Positions 8,571-16,878 of a stretch of 64,000 nt of DNA are shown in pieces. Each line of letters begins with the position of its first letter. Position 1 is the first letter of the stretch. The notes under the pieces were generated by a model. The model had not been told where the DNA came from and did not search any database. It saw only the letters and a program-made list of their open reading frames with translations. Both the position numbers and the translations under genes were made by a program. The DNA comes from Fibrobacterota bacterium (lineage in GTDB: Bacteria; Fibrobacterota; Chitinivibrionia; Chitinivibrionales; Chitinispirillaceae), in NCBI GenBank assembly GCA_023459055.1, contig JAEWVR010000004.1, forward strand, positions 314,891 through 378,890, written 5' to 3'.

Positions 8571-9929
8571 TCATCTTTTATTAGCAGTCTTTTTTGTTTT
8601 GTCTGCATTTACAGCTCCTGCTACCGGAGATTGAACCGCTCCAATATCAGGATTATCCGTTGATTCTTCAAATGCCTTTTGATCCAGCACGGATGAAATT
8701 TTAACGCCTCTTGACAATGCAGGACTTTTTGTGCTTAAACCGAAATCAGCTTCCTGCAGATCATTGGCTGGTTTAAGGAAAACAGGATCTTCATTTATTA
8801 CGTGAGCTCCGGTTATCTCTGCTCCAGTTCCCCCAAAATGGAGGTTATAATCATAGTTAATCTTTGTATTTTTATAATTGGAATTAATTTTTTTTGATGC
8901 CGATGAATACAGAATGTTATTGTAAATGTTAATTTTATTTGACCGGTTTACCACAATTTCACCATCATTAATTTCAGCGCTTTGCTGATTTTGATATGCA
9001 GTGTTATTAATAATGTCAACATTTTCAGAATGATAGGAAAGGATACCGGCGCCGCCATTATTAACCACAATATTGAAAGCGATCAAAATTTTTGCTTTAT
9101 ATCCTCCGTTTATTGATTGATCAATAATAATTCCATTCCCGTCAGTAATTTTACAGGGTGCATCAAACCATGGAACATATAACCTGTTACCATATATTTT
9201 ATTTCCCGTAATTACACAATGATAACCATCATTTGAATCATGGTTCTGATTTTCATAAAGAGTAATACCACTTTCACCATACACTGTATACCAGCAATTA
9301 TTGTAGATGTAGTTATTTTCAATTATAATGTAGTCACTTTTTGTTGCACTGATACCAGCTCCCGGACAATCAAAAATGGTACAGTTTTTAATTTTAATAT
9401 GATGGTTCGGGTGTCCGGTTTTCCCGGAAATACTGATTCCACATCCATTATAAATCCCGGAAATTTTTCCGTTAAGATTGTTGCATCCACCAGGTTGATA
9501 AAGTGCATCATTAAGCGTAATGCCGCCACTATTACCCTGAACTGTCACACCATTGATTTCGATATAGGATACTCCGTTCTCAAGAAGTACTCCATTCCAA
9601 CCTGTAAACTTTAAAAGTGGTTTATCATTTGAATAATTCTTAATTACAATCCATTTATCATTGGTACCACTACGACTAATAGAAATTGCAGCACATTCAG
9701 AACAGGATGGATTATAAGTGCCACTCATGATAAACACTGTATCCCCTGGAATAGTCTTATCTACAGCGTCCTGAATTGATGAAACTGGTGTTTTAGGTGA
9801 AAGACCATTATTGGAAGGACATCCCCTGGTATTACTGATATAGTAATTTTTCGCAAAAACAGGTGAGAAAAGAAGACAGATCCAAAGGAAGAGTTTTGCT
9901 GCAGTCAGGTTGATTACATGAATACTCAT
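8571..9929 (-). CDS. Secreted right-handed beta-helix protein, copy B
   Basis: 452 residues with a signal peptide (LFLWICLLFSPVFA-K), then KNYYISNTRGCPSNNGLSPK. It is the close paralogue of the 6112-7593 product: long identical runs include GAGILSYHSEN and YGNRLYVPWFDAPC, and both share conserved Cys residues (NPSCS-C, PGGCNN, NCWYT, YHCVITGN). The fold is a parallel beta-helix as in polysaccharide lyases or epimerases; activity is not identifiable from motifs. It lacks the C-terminal tail of copy A and ends in a Lys-rich stretch, so the two copies may be placed differently (free in the periplasm or medium versus anchored). AAAGG lies 9 nt before the ATG. It is transcribed with the flippase upstream and the deacetylase downstream. 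Confidence 0.8.
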   Translation of the reverse strand: MSIHVINLTAAKLFLWICLLFSPVFAKNYYISNTRGCPSNNGLSPKTPVSSIQDAVDKTIPGDTVFIMSGTYNPSCSECAAISISRSGTNDKWIVIKNYSNDKPLLKFTGWNGVLLENGVSYIEINGVTVQGNSGGITLNDALYQPGGCNNLNGKISGIYNGCGISISGKTGHPNHHIKIKNCTIFDCPGAGISATKSDYIIIENNYIYNNCWYTVYGESGITLYENQNHDSNDGYHCVITGNKIYGNRLYVPWFDAPCKITDGNGIIIDQSINGGYKAKILIAFNIVVNNGGAGILSYHSENVDIINNTAYQNQQSAEINDGEIVVNRSNKINIYNNILYSSASKKINSNYKNTKINYDYNLHFGGTGAEITGAHVINEDPVFLKPANDLQEADFGLSTKSPALSRGVKISSVLDQKAFEESTDNPDIGAVQSPVAGAVNADKTKKTANKR

Positions 9930-10035
9930 AATACAAGCCTTTACATGATTACTGTTTGATTTTATTGAATGGTTACTTCAAATTATGATCCTTTTTATGC
10001 CTGCAATTATTCAATGTATCTCTATTTATTTTCAT

Positions 10036-11439
10036 TCAGGTGATAGTTCTTTTATGAATCATGCTTATCACGATTTTAATATTTCCGGCCAGTGCGACTC
10101 TTGATTTCTTAAATAGTAAAGGTACAAACAGTGCAAAATATAGCATCGGTGAATAAATAATGCCACATAAAGCAATTGCACAACATAATCCCCAAAAAAA
10201 TATCAGGGTGAATGATAGTTTACTTTTATACCTCGTATAGAAATAATTTATCAGAAATAACGATGGTAATCCGCAAAGTAAAGCATATCCATACCCTCTT
10301 ACTGACATAGTAAAATTAAGGAAAAAAACTGATGATCCAATGATAATGGTTGCAAGCAATAGATTGAAAAGTGCCGTTTCCAGGTTTTTTCCAAGAACAT
10401 TCAAGACCGCAATATGAAGTTGAAAAACAGATATTGCACAGAAATAGATTGAAATAAATGGATAAATTTGGAGAACCGGTAACCATTCATACCCAATTAC
10501 AAATGGAATAAACCAGGGTGCAATCATTCCAAAGCATATTAAAGGTATGGCAATAGAGATAAGTTGAAGTTGCATACCCCTTTTTACAACAGAAGAAATA
10601 TCTTTATTTTGACGGTTATACTCGGCTATTACTCCAAGCGACATTTTCCTTGTTACTTCTCTTATAAATCCAAGTGATTCAACAATTCGAAAGCTTAATG
10701 TATAATAGCCCGTTGCTTTTGGCCCGACAAATGTAGTGATTAATAACGGTGCCGCAATAGAACATAACATTCCTGATGCGTTTGAAAATGCATAAGCAGA
10801 ACCATATTTAATCATTTTGATCATTTCCGGAATGTCAAAATTAAACCTGGGTAAATATTTAGTACTACAAATTCCAAATATTACAAGCATTATTTCATGG
10901 GACCACCAACCTATTACAGGAGCCCAAAAACCAAATTTCAGAAGAGCGCATGGTATTGCACCTGCATAATAAGCAAGCTGCGCTAATAGCTCTGCTATAG
11001 CGATCTGCTTAAAATTAAGATTTCGTTGAATTATCGAAAAAGATACTTCATTAAAAAAAGATAATGGTAACACACATACCATAACTGGAATAACAATTTT
11101 TAATATTGGTAAATGGGTGAAGACTGAAATCACCGGAGATATAATAAAGGAAAAAAGAATACATAGCAGAGAACTGAAAAAGAGTATCGTAAATCCTGTG
11201 TGAAGTTGATTCTTACTGATATTCTCAGGTAAACGAATCAGATATGGGCTTATACCAATTGACGCAACTACATAAAGATACAATTCAAAAGCTGCAGCTG
11301 TACCATAAATACCAAGATTTTGAGCGCCTATAACTCTACTGAGAAAGAATGATCCTCCGACAGTAATCAGAATTCCGGCAAATTGCCGTAAAGCAAGATA
11401 TACAGAACCGGATAAAATGGTTGACTTTAAGGATGTCAT
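10036..11439 (-). CDS. Wzx-type polysaccharide flippase
   Basis: 467 residues with about a dozen hydrophobic helices and the PST/MATE-like opening (GSVYLALRQFAGILITVGGS, FFLSRVIGAQNLGIYGTA). Wzx proteins move undecaprenyl-diphosphate-linked repeat units from the cytoplasmic to the periplasmic face of the inner membrane, where Wzy polymerises them. The start codon overlaps the stop of the GT2 gene (ATGA), showing translational coupling. A polymerase (14463-15800), chain-length protein and Wza-like exporter in the same cluster support the Wzx/Wzy pathway. Confidence 0.87.
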   Translation of the reverse strand: MTSLKSTILSGSVYLALRQFAGILITVGGSFFLSRVIGAQNLGIYGTAAAFELYLYVVASIGISPYLIRLPENISKNQLHTGFTILFFSSLLCILFSFIISPVISVFTHLPILKIVIPVMVCVLPLSFFNEVSFSIIQRNLNFKQIAIAELLAQLAYYAGAIPCALLKFGFWAPVIGWWSHEIMLVIFGICSTKYLPRFNFDIPEMIKMIKYGSAYAFSNASGMLCSIAAPLLITTFVGPKATGYYTLSFRIVESLGFIREVTRKMSLGVIAEYNRQNKDISSVVKRGMQLQLISIAIPLICFGMIAPWFIPFVIGYEWLPVLQIYPFISIYFCAISVFQLHIAVLNVLGKNLETALFNLLLATIIIGSSVFFLNFTMSVRGYGYALLCGLPSLFLINYFYTRYKSKLSFTLIFFWGLCCAIALCGIIYSPMLYFALFVPLLFKKSRVALAGNIKIVISMIHKRTIT

Positions 11440-12401
11440 ATTTTTACATATATTGTTTTCTCTGATAATTTTTTATCAGGAAAGAAAAAGAAAAAACCGG
11501 TTATACCTGAAATATCTCTCAGGAATGTCGCTATAAAAGTTTCCAAAAGACTGACCTTCCGGTTAATTAAATATTTTAGTATAATAAAAAAAGGGTATAA
11601 AAATATAAACCAGCCTGAAAATGTAAATGATGCAGCAATGGATATCAGAAGTATTGCTAAAAATCTTTGATGTTTAACAATGGTTTTAATACAGTAGTAA
11701 TTTGTAAGATTTTCTCTGTAAAGAACACCATCATAAAGATGATTACCTTTTAAAAATCTTGTAAAAATGCGTGAGAAAGAATCATAATTTACTGTATGGT
11801 GAGTAGCAATCTGTAGTGGAATTCTATAAAAATTATATCTGTTTTTCCTTAATCTAAAAACAAAATCCATATCTTCATTTTCAAGTAAATATGACTTGAA
11901 ACCATTAAGTTCTTTAAAGATCTCCTTTTTAATAAAAAATATTCCACCAAGATCAGAACTTTGAATGCTACTTTTTACATTATACCGATCTTTACTATAT
12001 GAACATTTATTCCAATGGGAATCATAAAATTGCTCCGATAGTTTTCCGGAAACTGCATCATATTTAAGTCCATCAGAATTTGAGTATACTTCTTTTATAA
12101 AATTTTTATTAACGACCATATCACCATCAATAAAAAGTAGTGTATCTCCTTTTGATAGTGATGCACCGGTATTTCTGGCAATTGGCGCATTCATAGCTCC
12201 CGAAATCTGATATACTGATATTGTGTGATCAAACCGTTCCTTTAAAACAGTAATCGTATTGTCAGTTGATGATGAATCGATATATATAATTTCATAGTTA
12301 TTTATAGATGATGCTTCCAATGAAATAAAAACACTCTCTATGCAATTAACAATTGTATACAATTGATTTCTTGCAATAATAATACAAGATAAAAAAGCCA
12401 T
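11436..12401 (-). CDS. Family 2 glycosyltransferase with C-terminal membrane segments
   Basis: About 321 residues. The GT-A fold starts FLSCIIIARNQ and shows YEIIYIDSSSTDNT, then IARNTGASLSKGDTLLFIDGDM, where DGD is the metal-binding DxD-type motif near residue 93; LLENEDMDFVFRLR (~180) is the ED-type acceptor-side motif. Two or three hydrophobic segments follow residue 245, anchoring it at the inner membrane. It probably adds one sugar to the lipid-linked repeat unit. I prefer the ATG at 12401, with AGGATGG 8 nt upstream, over the ATG at 12413, which has no Shine-Dalgarno; this leaves a 5-nt gap after the GT4 stop. Donor and linkage are unknown. Confidence 0.85.
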   Translation of the reverse strand: MAFLSCIIIARNQLYTIVNCIESVFISLEASSINNYEIIYIDSSSTDNTITVLKERFDHTISVYQISGAMNAPIARNTGASLSKGDTLLFIDGDMVVNKNFIKEVYSNSDGLKYDAVSGKLSEQFYDSHWNKCSYSKDRYNVKSSIQSSDLGGIFFIKKEIFKELNGFKSYLLENEDMDFVFRLRKNRYNFYRIPLQIATHHTVNYDSFSRIFTRFLKGNHLYDGVLYRENLTNYYCIKTIVKHQRFLAILLISIAASFTFSGWFIFLYPFFIILKYLINRKVSLLETFIATFLRDISGITGFFFFFPDKKLSEKTIYVKI

Positions 12402-12406
12402 TCCAA

Positions 12407-13498
12407 TTACCATCCTGTATATAAATGAGTATAAATATTTTCAAGCTGATTGGAATAAACAGTTGAAATAAAATGCTCCTGAGCATAGTTAAAATTATGA
12501 TGAGCAATCTGTAAATAGGTATTTCTGTCTTTAAGAAGAAATACAATTGCATCTGCAATTTTTTCCGGATCTGCATTTTCAAGCAGAACACCATGCCTGC
12601 CATTTTCGAAAAAGTCAGGTATGCCACCTACTGCGGTAGCTACAACAGGAAGTCCAAAAGCCATTGCCTCGATAATTGATATCGGCATTCCTTCTGCATA
12701 AGACGGCAAAATGAAAGCATATACTCTTGAAAATACTTGTGGTTTATATTCTGCATTTACATAACCAAGAAACTCAATATTATTTGTATTTAAATTTTTT
12801 GCAGCTTCTTTCATATCTTTAAGCCCGTTCCCATCACCACCAACAAGTAATTTAGTTTGAGGAAATTGAGATAATACTCTGGGTAATGCATCTACAGTTT
12901 CAAATATGCCTTTCTCTTTTATTATTCGTGACAAAAAAAGTATCTCAGGATTTTTACATTCAAGACGTTTGGTAATAAGTGAATTAATATTTAGATCTTT
13001 AGTCAGGTCAACATCAAATGCATTTGCCATTAAAAGTATTGGTTGTTTAAAACCCCATTTTTCAAGGCAATTCTTTTTATGTCTTGACAGGACAATAAAG
13101 AGATCAGCTTTCCCGAAAACATATTTGAATAAATGAAGATATACTCCAGTGATCTTTTGTTCAAACCAGAGAAACCAGCCATGAAAGTGAACAATTACTT
13201 TTCTTTTCCTGTTTTTGGCAAGAATTATAAACACAGCATCTCTGAGTGTTGATTTAAAATCAAGTGTCGGATTTATGTGAATGATATCATAACGGTTAGC
13301 TGTTATTTTTATTACAAATAATAAATAATCTCTTAGAAGACGGTAAAAAGTATATAATGGTATGCGTTTTGATTCATAGGTGCGTGAACCGCATTCAAAA
13401 TGATCAATTTTTTGAGTAAACTGCTTACTCAATGTTTTGTAAAGACTACCGATTCCACCAGCTTCTTGAAACTCCCGGTGTACTATTAATGTTTTCAT
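12407..13498 (-). CDS. Family 4 glycosyltransferase (GT-B)
   Basis: About 363 residues from the ATG at 13498, which has GAGGG seven nt upstream; a longer in-frame start at 13546 lacks one. The N-terminus MKTLIVHREFQEAGGIGSLY contains the Gly-rich acceptor loop of GT4 enzymes. The C-terminal domain shows ILFLSRIIKEKGI, LLVGGDG and the E-x7-E motif in SYAEGMPISIIEAMAFGLPV, followed by VVATAVGGIPD. GT4 enzymes are retaining and use nucleotide-diphospho sugars; this one probably extends the repeat unit on the cytoplasmic face. It is followed within a few nt by GT2. Confidence 0.9.
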   Translation of the reverse strand: MKTLIVHREFQEAGGIGSLYKTLSKQFTQKIDHFECGSRTYESKRIPLYTFYRLLRDYLLFVIKITANRYDIIHINPTLDFKSTLRDAVFIILAKNRKRKVIVHFHGWFLWFEQKITGVYLHLFKYVFGKADLFIVLSRHKKNCLEKWGFKQPILLMANAFDVDLTKDLNINSLITKRLECKNPEILFLSRIIKEKGIFETVDALPRVLSQFPQTKLLVGGDGNGLKDMKEAAKNLNTNNIEFLGYVNAEYKPQVFSRVYAFILPSYAEGMPISIIEAMAFGLPVVATAVGGIPDFFENGRHGVLLENADPEKIADAIVFLLKDRNTYLQIAHHNFNYAQEHFISTVYSNQLENIYTHLYTGW

Positions 13499-13708
13499 TT
13501 CTACGCCCTCATAAAATGAACAACACTTTATTTGTAAGTTAATCATTATGTCATTGTTTTACAAAAACATATACCTTGTAGATTAAACATGAATATTATT
13601 CATATTCTTCACCAGTTCTCAAAAGTAATTCGAATTATACAATGCAAAAAAATAAATTACCAGCAATTGTACGATCGGTACTGATTTGTTATAAATTACT
13701 TTTTCATC

Positions 13709-14410
13709 CTATTTAGATTTCGATTCATTCTTGCCTATAGGTTTAATAACCATTATGGATTTCACGAATCCAAGGCAATATTCATTTACAAATATGGATT
13801 CAGGAAATAGTTTTCTCAATTGGACTTTAGAAAGTAAATGTACACTTTCAGCAACTTCCGATGCTTTCGTTTTTGTCTCATGTCTACCCATCCAGCCCAA
13901 ACTGAAATTTTGAATTAGAATTATTTTTAACCATAAAGGCATGTAATGAAAACCAGGAAATAAAAAGTGTGGCTCTAAAGGAAACCAGTAATTTGGTGTT
14001 TGTATAAAGAAGCCTTTACCCTTACGCATTATTGCGTTTGCCATTTCTTTTTGCCTTTGAAAGTCCCCGACATGTTCGATCACACTATTTGAAAAGATAA
14101 TGTCAAAATATTGATCGTTATATTGTGATAAATCACATGCATCTCCAACAATTGAGTGTATATTATCAGCACAAGTTTTCTGGATTTCAAGGTTTAATAG
14201 TAAAATTTCGATGTTCGTTTTTTTTTCATAGCCCATTTGTTTCCAGTAATCATAAGTTCCACCAAGGTCAAGTATTTTTATTGGCCTGCCGAAAAGTAAT
14301 TCCGGGAAATATTGTTCAAACACCTTCATTCGATTTTTTCTGGCTTTACTTGCAAATGAGTTTTGATTTTCCAGGTTCCCTATGGATTGTAATAATGTAA
14401 GACTTTCCAT
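13709..14410 (-). CDS. Class I SAM-dependent methyltransferase
   Basis: 233 residues. Motif I is IKILDLGGTYDYW (~43-55), the acidic residue ending strand 2 lies in ILLLNLEI, the adenine-contact region is VGDACDLSQY (~86-95), and IIFSNSVIEHVGD (~104-116) is the Methyltransf_11-type motif. Embedded in the exopolysaccharide cluster between Wzy and GT4, it may O-methylate a sugar of the repeat unit or the chain end, the latter being one way chain length is capped. That role is inference from position only. Its start has a weak Shine-Dalgarno. Confidence 0.78.
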   Translation of the reverse strand: MESLTLLQSIGNLENQNSFASKARKNRMKVFEQYFPELLFGRPIKILDLGGTYDYWKQMGYEKKTNIEILLLNLEIQKTCADNIHSIVGDACDLSQYNDQYFDIIFSNSVIEHVGDFQRQKEMANAIMRKGKGFFIQTPNYWFPLEPHFLFPGFHYMPLWLKIILIQNFSLGWMGRHETKTKASEVAESVHLLSKVQLRKLFPESIFVNEYCLGFVKSIMVIKPIGKNESKSK

Positions 14411-14462
14411 TTGTTATGTCCGATTCTTTAATATATTTATATTCAGTTCAATTTACTTATCA

Positions 14463-15800
14463 CTAAATTCTATTGCAGTTATATTTATCCTCATCAGTTT
14501 TCAATAATTTTATTGGTACAGTAAAACTTATGAGAATTGACAGATACCAATATTCATGCGTAAGAATTCCAAAATTACTTTCAGTGAAATTTGATATAAG
14601 TGTTACGAAAAAAAAGGATATCCATAAAATACCATACTGAAAATTATAGTGATATACATTTATTATCGCGCGGATTACAATAAGGATAAAAACTATATTC
14701 AAGAATGTTCCGATAATACCAAATTGTAAAAATACATCAATAAAACCATTATGAGATGTATACATATCCCATCCAAGAACGGATCGTATATCATCTCCCC
14801 ATTTGCTTATCCAGAACGTTGCATATCCATGTCCAAAAACAATTTTCTGGGAGCCAACATCTAATGCGTAATCCCATAATCCTGACCTGCCAGTAAAAGT
14901 AATATCTTTACCGGCCATCTTAAGAATGGATGCAATAACCGGTTTATCAAGAAACAATTGCTGAAACATTAAAACAAACAGTAATCCTGTTATCAGAAAC
15001 ACCGGAACAGAAAGATAACCTGATCTACCTATGTATTTAATAATATAAAAAATTAAAAAAACGCTTAATCCAATAAATGTTATAAAGATTGATGTCGTAC
15101 TTTTTGATCCAACTAAAAGTACAAGGGACATTATAAGCATAATTATATTAACACTACCAGTGACCTTGTTTTTGTTACCTGTTAGCAACTGCCAACAAGA
15201 TATCAGTACTCCCAGAGTTGCCCATTGACCCAGCATATTTTTATGGTTTGTGATACCAGACCAATATACTGCTCCATCATCTGCAGAAACTGTTTGACCG
15301 ATTGACGGTACAAAAAGTACATAAAACAGCGATAACGGAAGCACTATAAAGCATGCAAGTTTAAGAATGTCAATTGTTTTTTTTAAAGGATTATTTTCTG
15401 TAAAAATAATGCAGAAAATCATGATTGTCCCAAGAGCTCTGATCCACCTTTTTATTGCAATAAATGGATATTCTGTCCACATGATACTTATAAGCATATA
15501 TGTAAAAAAGATAAAGATCCAGGAGTTCTGCCTTATCAGTTCCAAAAGCCTACCTCTTCTGATATAAAGAATAAGTGAAGATAGAATAATAAGCATAATA
15601 AGTATCATACGGTCTGCCGGTGACCCTTCAAGCTGAAACTGGTTTTGTAAAGAAAGATCAATCGTTTCTTTCCAGAACAGTACACCTTTTGAATTCTGTA
15701 AAACAAACCATAGTATGGGTATAAAGAGCGGTAAAAAAGACGGCAGGACAAGCTTTTTTCTATCAGAAATTATTGTATTAAAATTATTTTTAGAGTGCAT
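14463..15800 (-). CDS. Wzy-type polysaccharide polymerase / O-antigen ligase-like membrane protein
   Basis: 445 residues, strongly hydrophobic with roughly ten to twelve TM helices and one larger periplasmic loop containing GRSGLWDYALDVGSQKIVFG and HNGFIDVFLQFG, the Wzy_C/O-antigen-ligase (PF04932) signature area. Polymerases of this family join undecaprenyl-linked repeat units in the periplasm. A ligase role cannot be excluded by sequence alone, but the surrounding Wzx, Wzc-like and Wza-like genes make polymerase the better reading. Confidence 0.83.
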   Translation of the reverse strand: MHSKNNFNTIISDRKKLVLPSFLPLFIPILWFVLQNSKGVLFWKETIDLSLQNQFQLEGSPADRMILIMLIILSSLILYIRRGRLLELIRQNSWIFIFFTYMLISIMWTEYPFIAIKRWIRALGTIMIFCIIFTENNPLKKTIDILKLACFIVLPLSLFYVLFVPSIGQTVSADDGAVYWSGITNHKNMLGQWATLGVLISCWQLLTGNKNKVTGSVNIIMLIMSLVLLVGSKSTTSIFITFIGLSVFLIFYIIKYIGRSGYLSVPVFLITGLLFVLMFQQLFLDKPVIASILKMAGKDITFTGRSGLWDYALDVGSQKIVFGHGYATFWISKWGDDIRSVLGWDMYTSHNGFIDVFLQFGIIGTFLNIVFILIVIRAIINVYHYNFQYGILWISFFFVTLISNFTESNFGILTHEYWYLSILISFTVPIKLLKTDEDKYNCNRI

Positions 15801-15855
15801 ATAATTAACAGATCGTTAATGTTATTATGTGTACTAAAGTATAAGGAACAATAGT

Positions 15856-16650
15856 TTAGAAAGATTGAATTTTAATTTTTTTAAACAAATTTAAGGAATA
15901 CTGCCAGCAAAATTTAATTATAAATAGAGAATTTGTGATAACATACCGTTTCCATAATCGTAAAGGCTCCTGTTCAAATCTGAATAACCACTCAAGTCCA
16001 CATTTCTGCATCCATGATGGTGCCTGTTTTTTAGTACCTGCATGAAAATCAAAAGCAGCCCCCACACACATCTGAACACATTTCAGTTTGTCTTTATGTT
16101 CAGATGCCCATAGTTCCTGTTTGGGGCATCCTAATCCTATAAATAAAATACCTGCACCGCTATCATTAATTCTCTTTACTACAGCATCATCTTCATCACC
16201 GGATAATTTACGAAAAGGCGGAGATTCAAAACCGGCAATTATTAGTGATGGAAATTTAATTTGTAGTGATTTAACAAGTCTATTTAAAACCAGTTCTGTT
16301 GAACCATAAAGATAAATTGAAATTCCCTTTTCGGATGCTGCTTTACACAATAAAAGCATAAGGTCTGGTCCATATACACGATCGGCAAGTTTTAAATGAT
16401 AAAGTAGATTCAAACCCCATCGCACTGGTTGTCCATCAGGACAGACCATATCAAATTTCGAAATTGCATTTCCAAATAACTTTTCAGTGGCTGCAGTAAT
16501 TAATCCATGAACAGGCATATGATCAACACATGCACTTATATGTTCAGCTGCAGCCTTTATTATTGTGTCACTAGCCGAATTGTAATCAGTTGCTGATACA
16601 TTTACATGAAGGATATTATATTTCAATGGCCAGTTAATTGTGGTATTCAT
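15856..16650 (-). CDS. WecG/TagA/CpsF family glycosyltransferase (GT26)
   Basis: 264 residues covering the whole family: CPDGQPVRW near residue 69, YLYGSTELVLNRL near 114, LFIGLGCPKQELWASEH (~170-186) and VGAAFDFHAGTKKQAPSWMQ (~197-216), ending in the conserved GLEWLFRFEQEPLRLWKRY region. GT26 enzymes transfer N-acetylmannosamine, its uronic acid, or other hexoses to undecaprenyl-linked intermediates, usually as the second sugar. Here that would follow the initiating phosphoglycosyltransferase at the head of the cluster. GGAG precedes the ATG. Donor specificity cannot be read from sequence. Confidence 0.9.
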   Translation of the reverse strand: MNTTINWPLKYNILHVNVSATDYNSASDTIIKAAAEHISACVDHMPVHGLITAATEKLFGNAISKFDMVCPDGQPVRWGLNLLYHLKLADRVYGPDLMLLLCKAASEKGISIYLYGSTELVLNRLVKSLQIKFPSLIIAGFESPPFRKLSGDEDDAVVKRINDSGAGILFIGLGCPKQELWASEHKDKLKCVQMCVGAAFDFHAGTKKQAPSWMQKCGLEWLFRFEQEPLRLWKRYVITNSLFIIKFCWQYSLNLFKKIKIQSF

Positions 16651-16878
16651 ATGTACTCCAATATTGTAAAAGTAATTATAAGTGGTTTACAAAACTTATT
16701 TCTTTGACAATAACATATTATTAACAATCATGGTCATTCTATTATTTTTTACATAGTGGACATTTTGACAAGCCCAATATGAGGAGTGGGTTTACTAGTA
16801 TTTTTTAACATACTGAGCCTGTCAAAGTGTTCAAGATATCTTTTAGAGTATGATTATCCTTAATAAAAAAAACAATTA

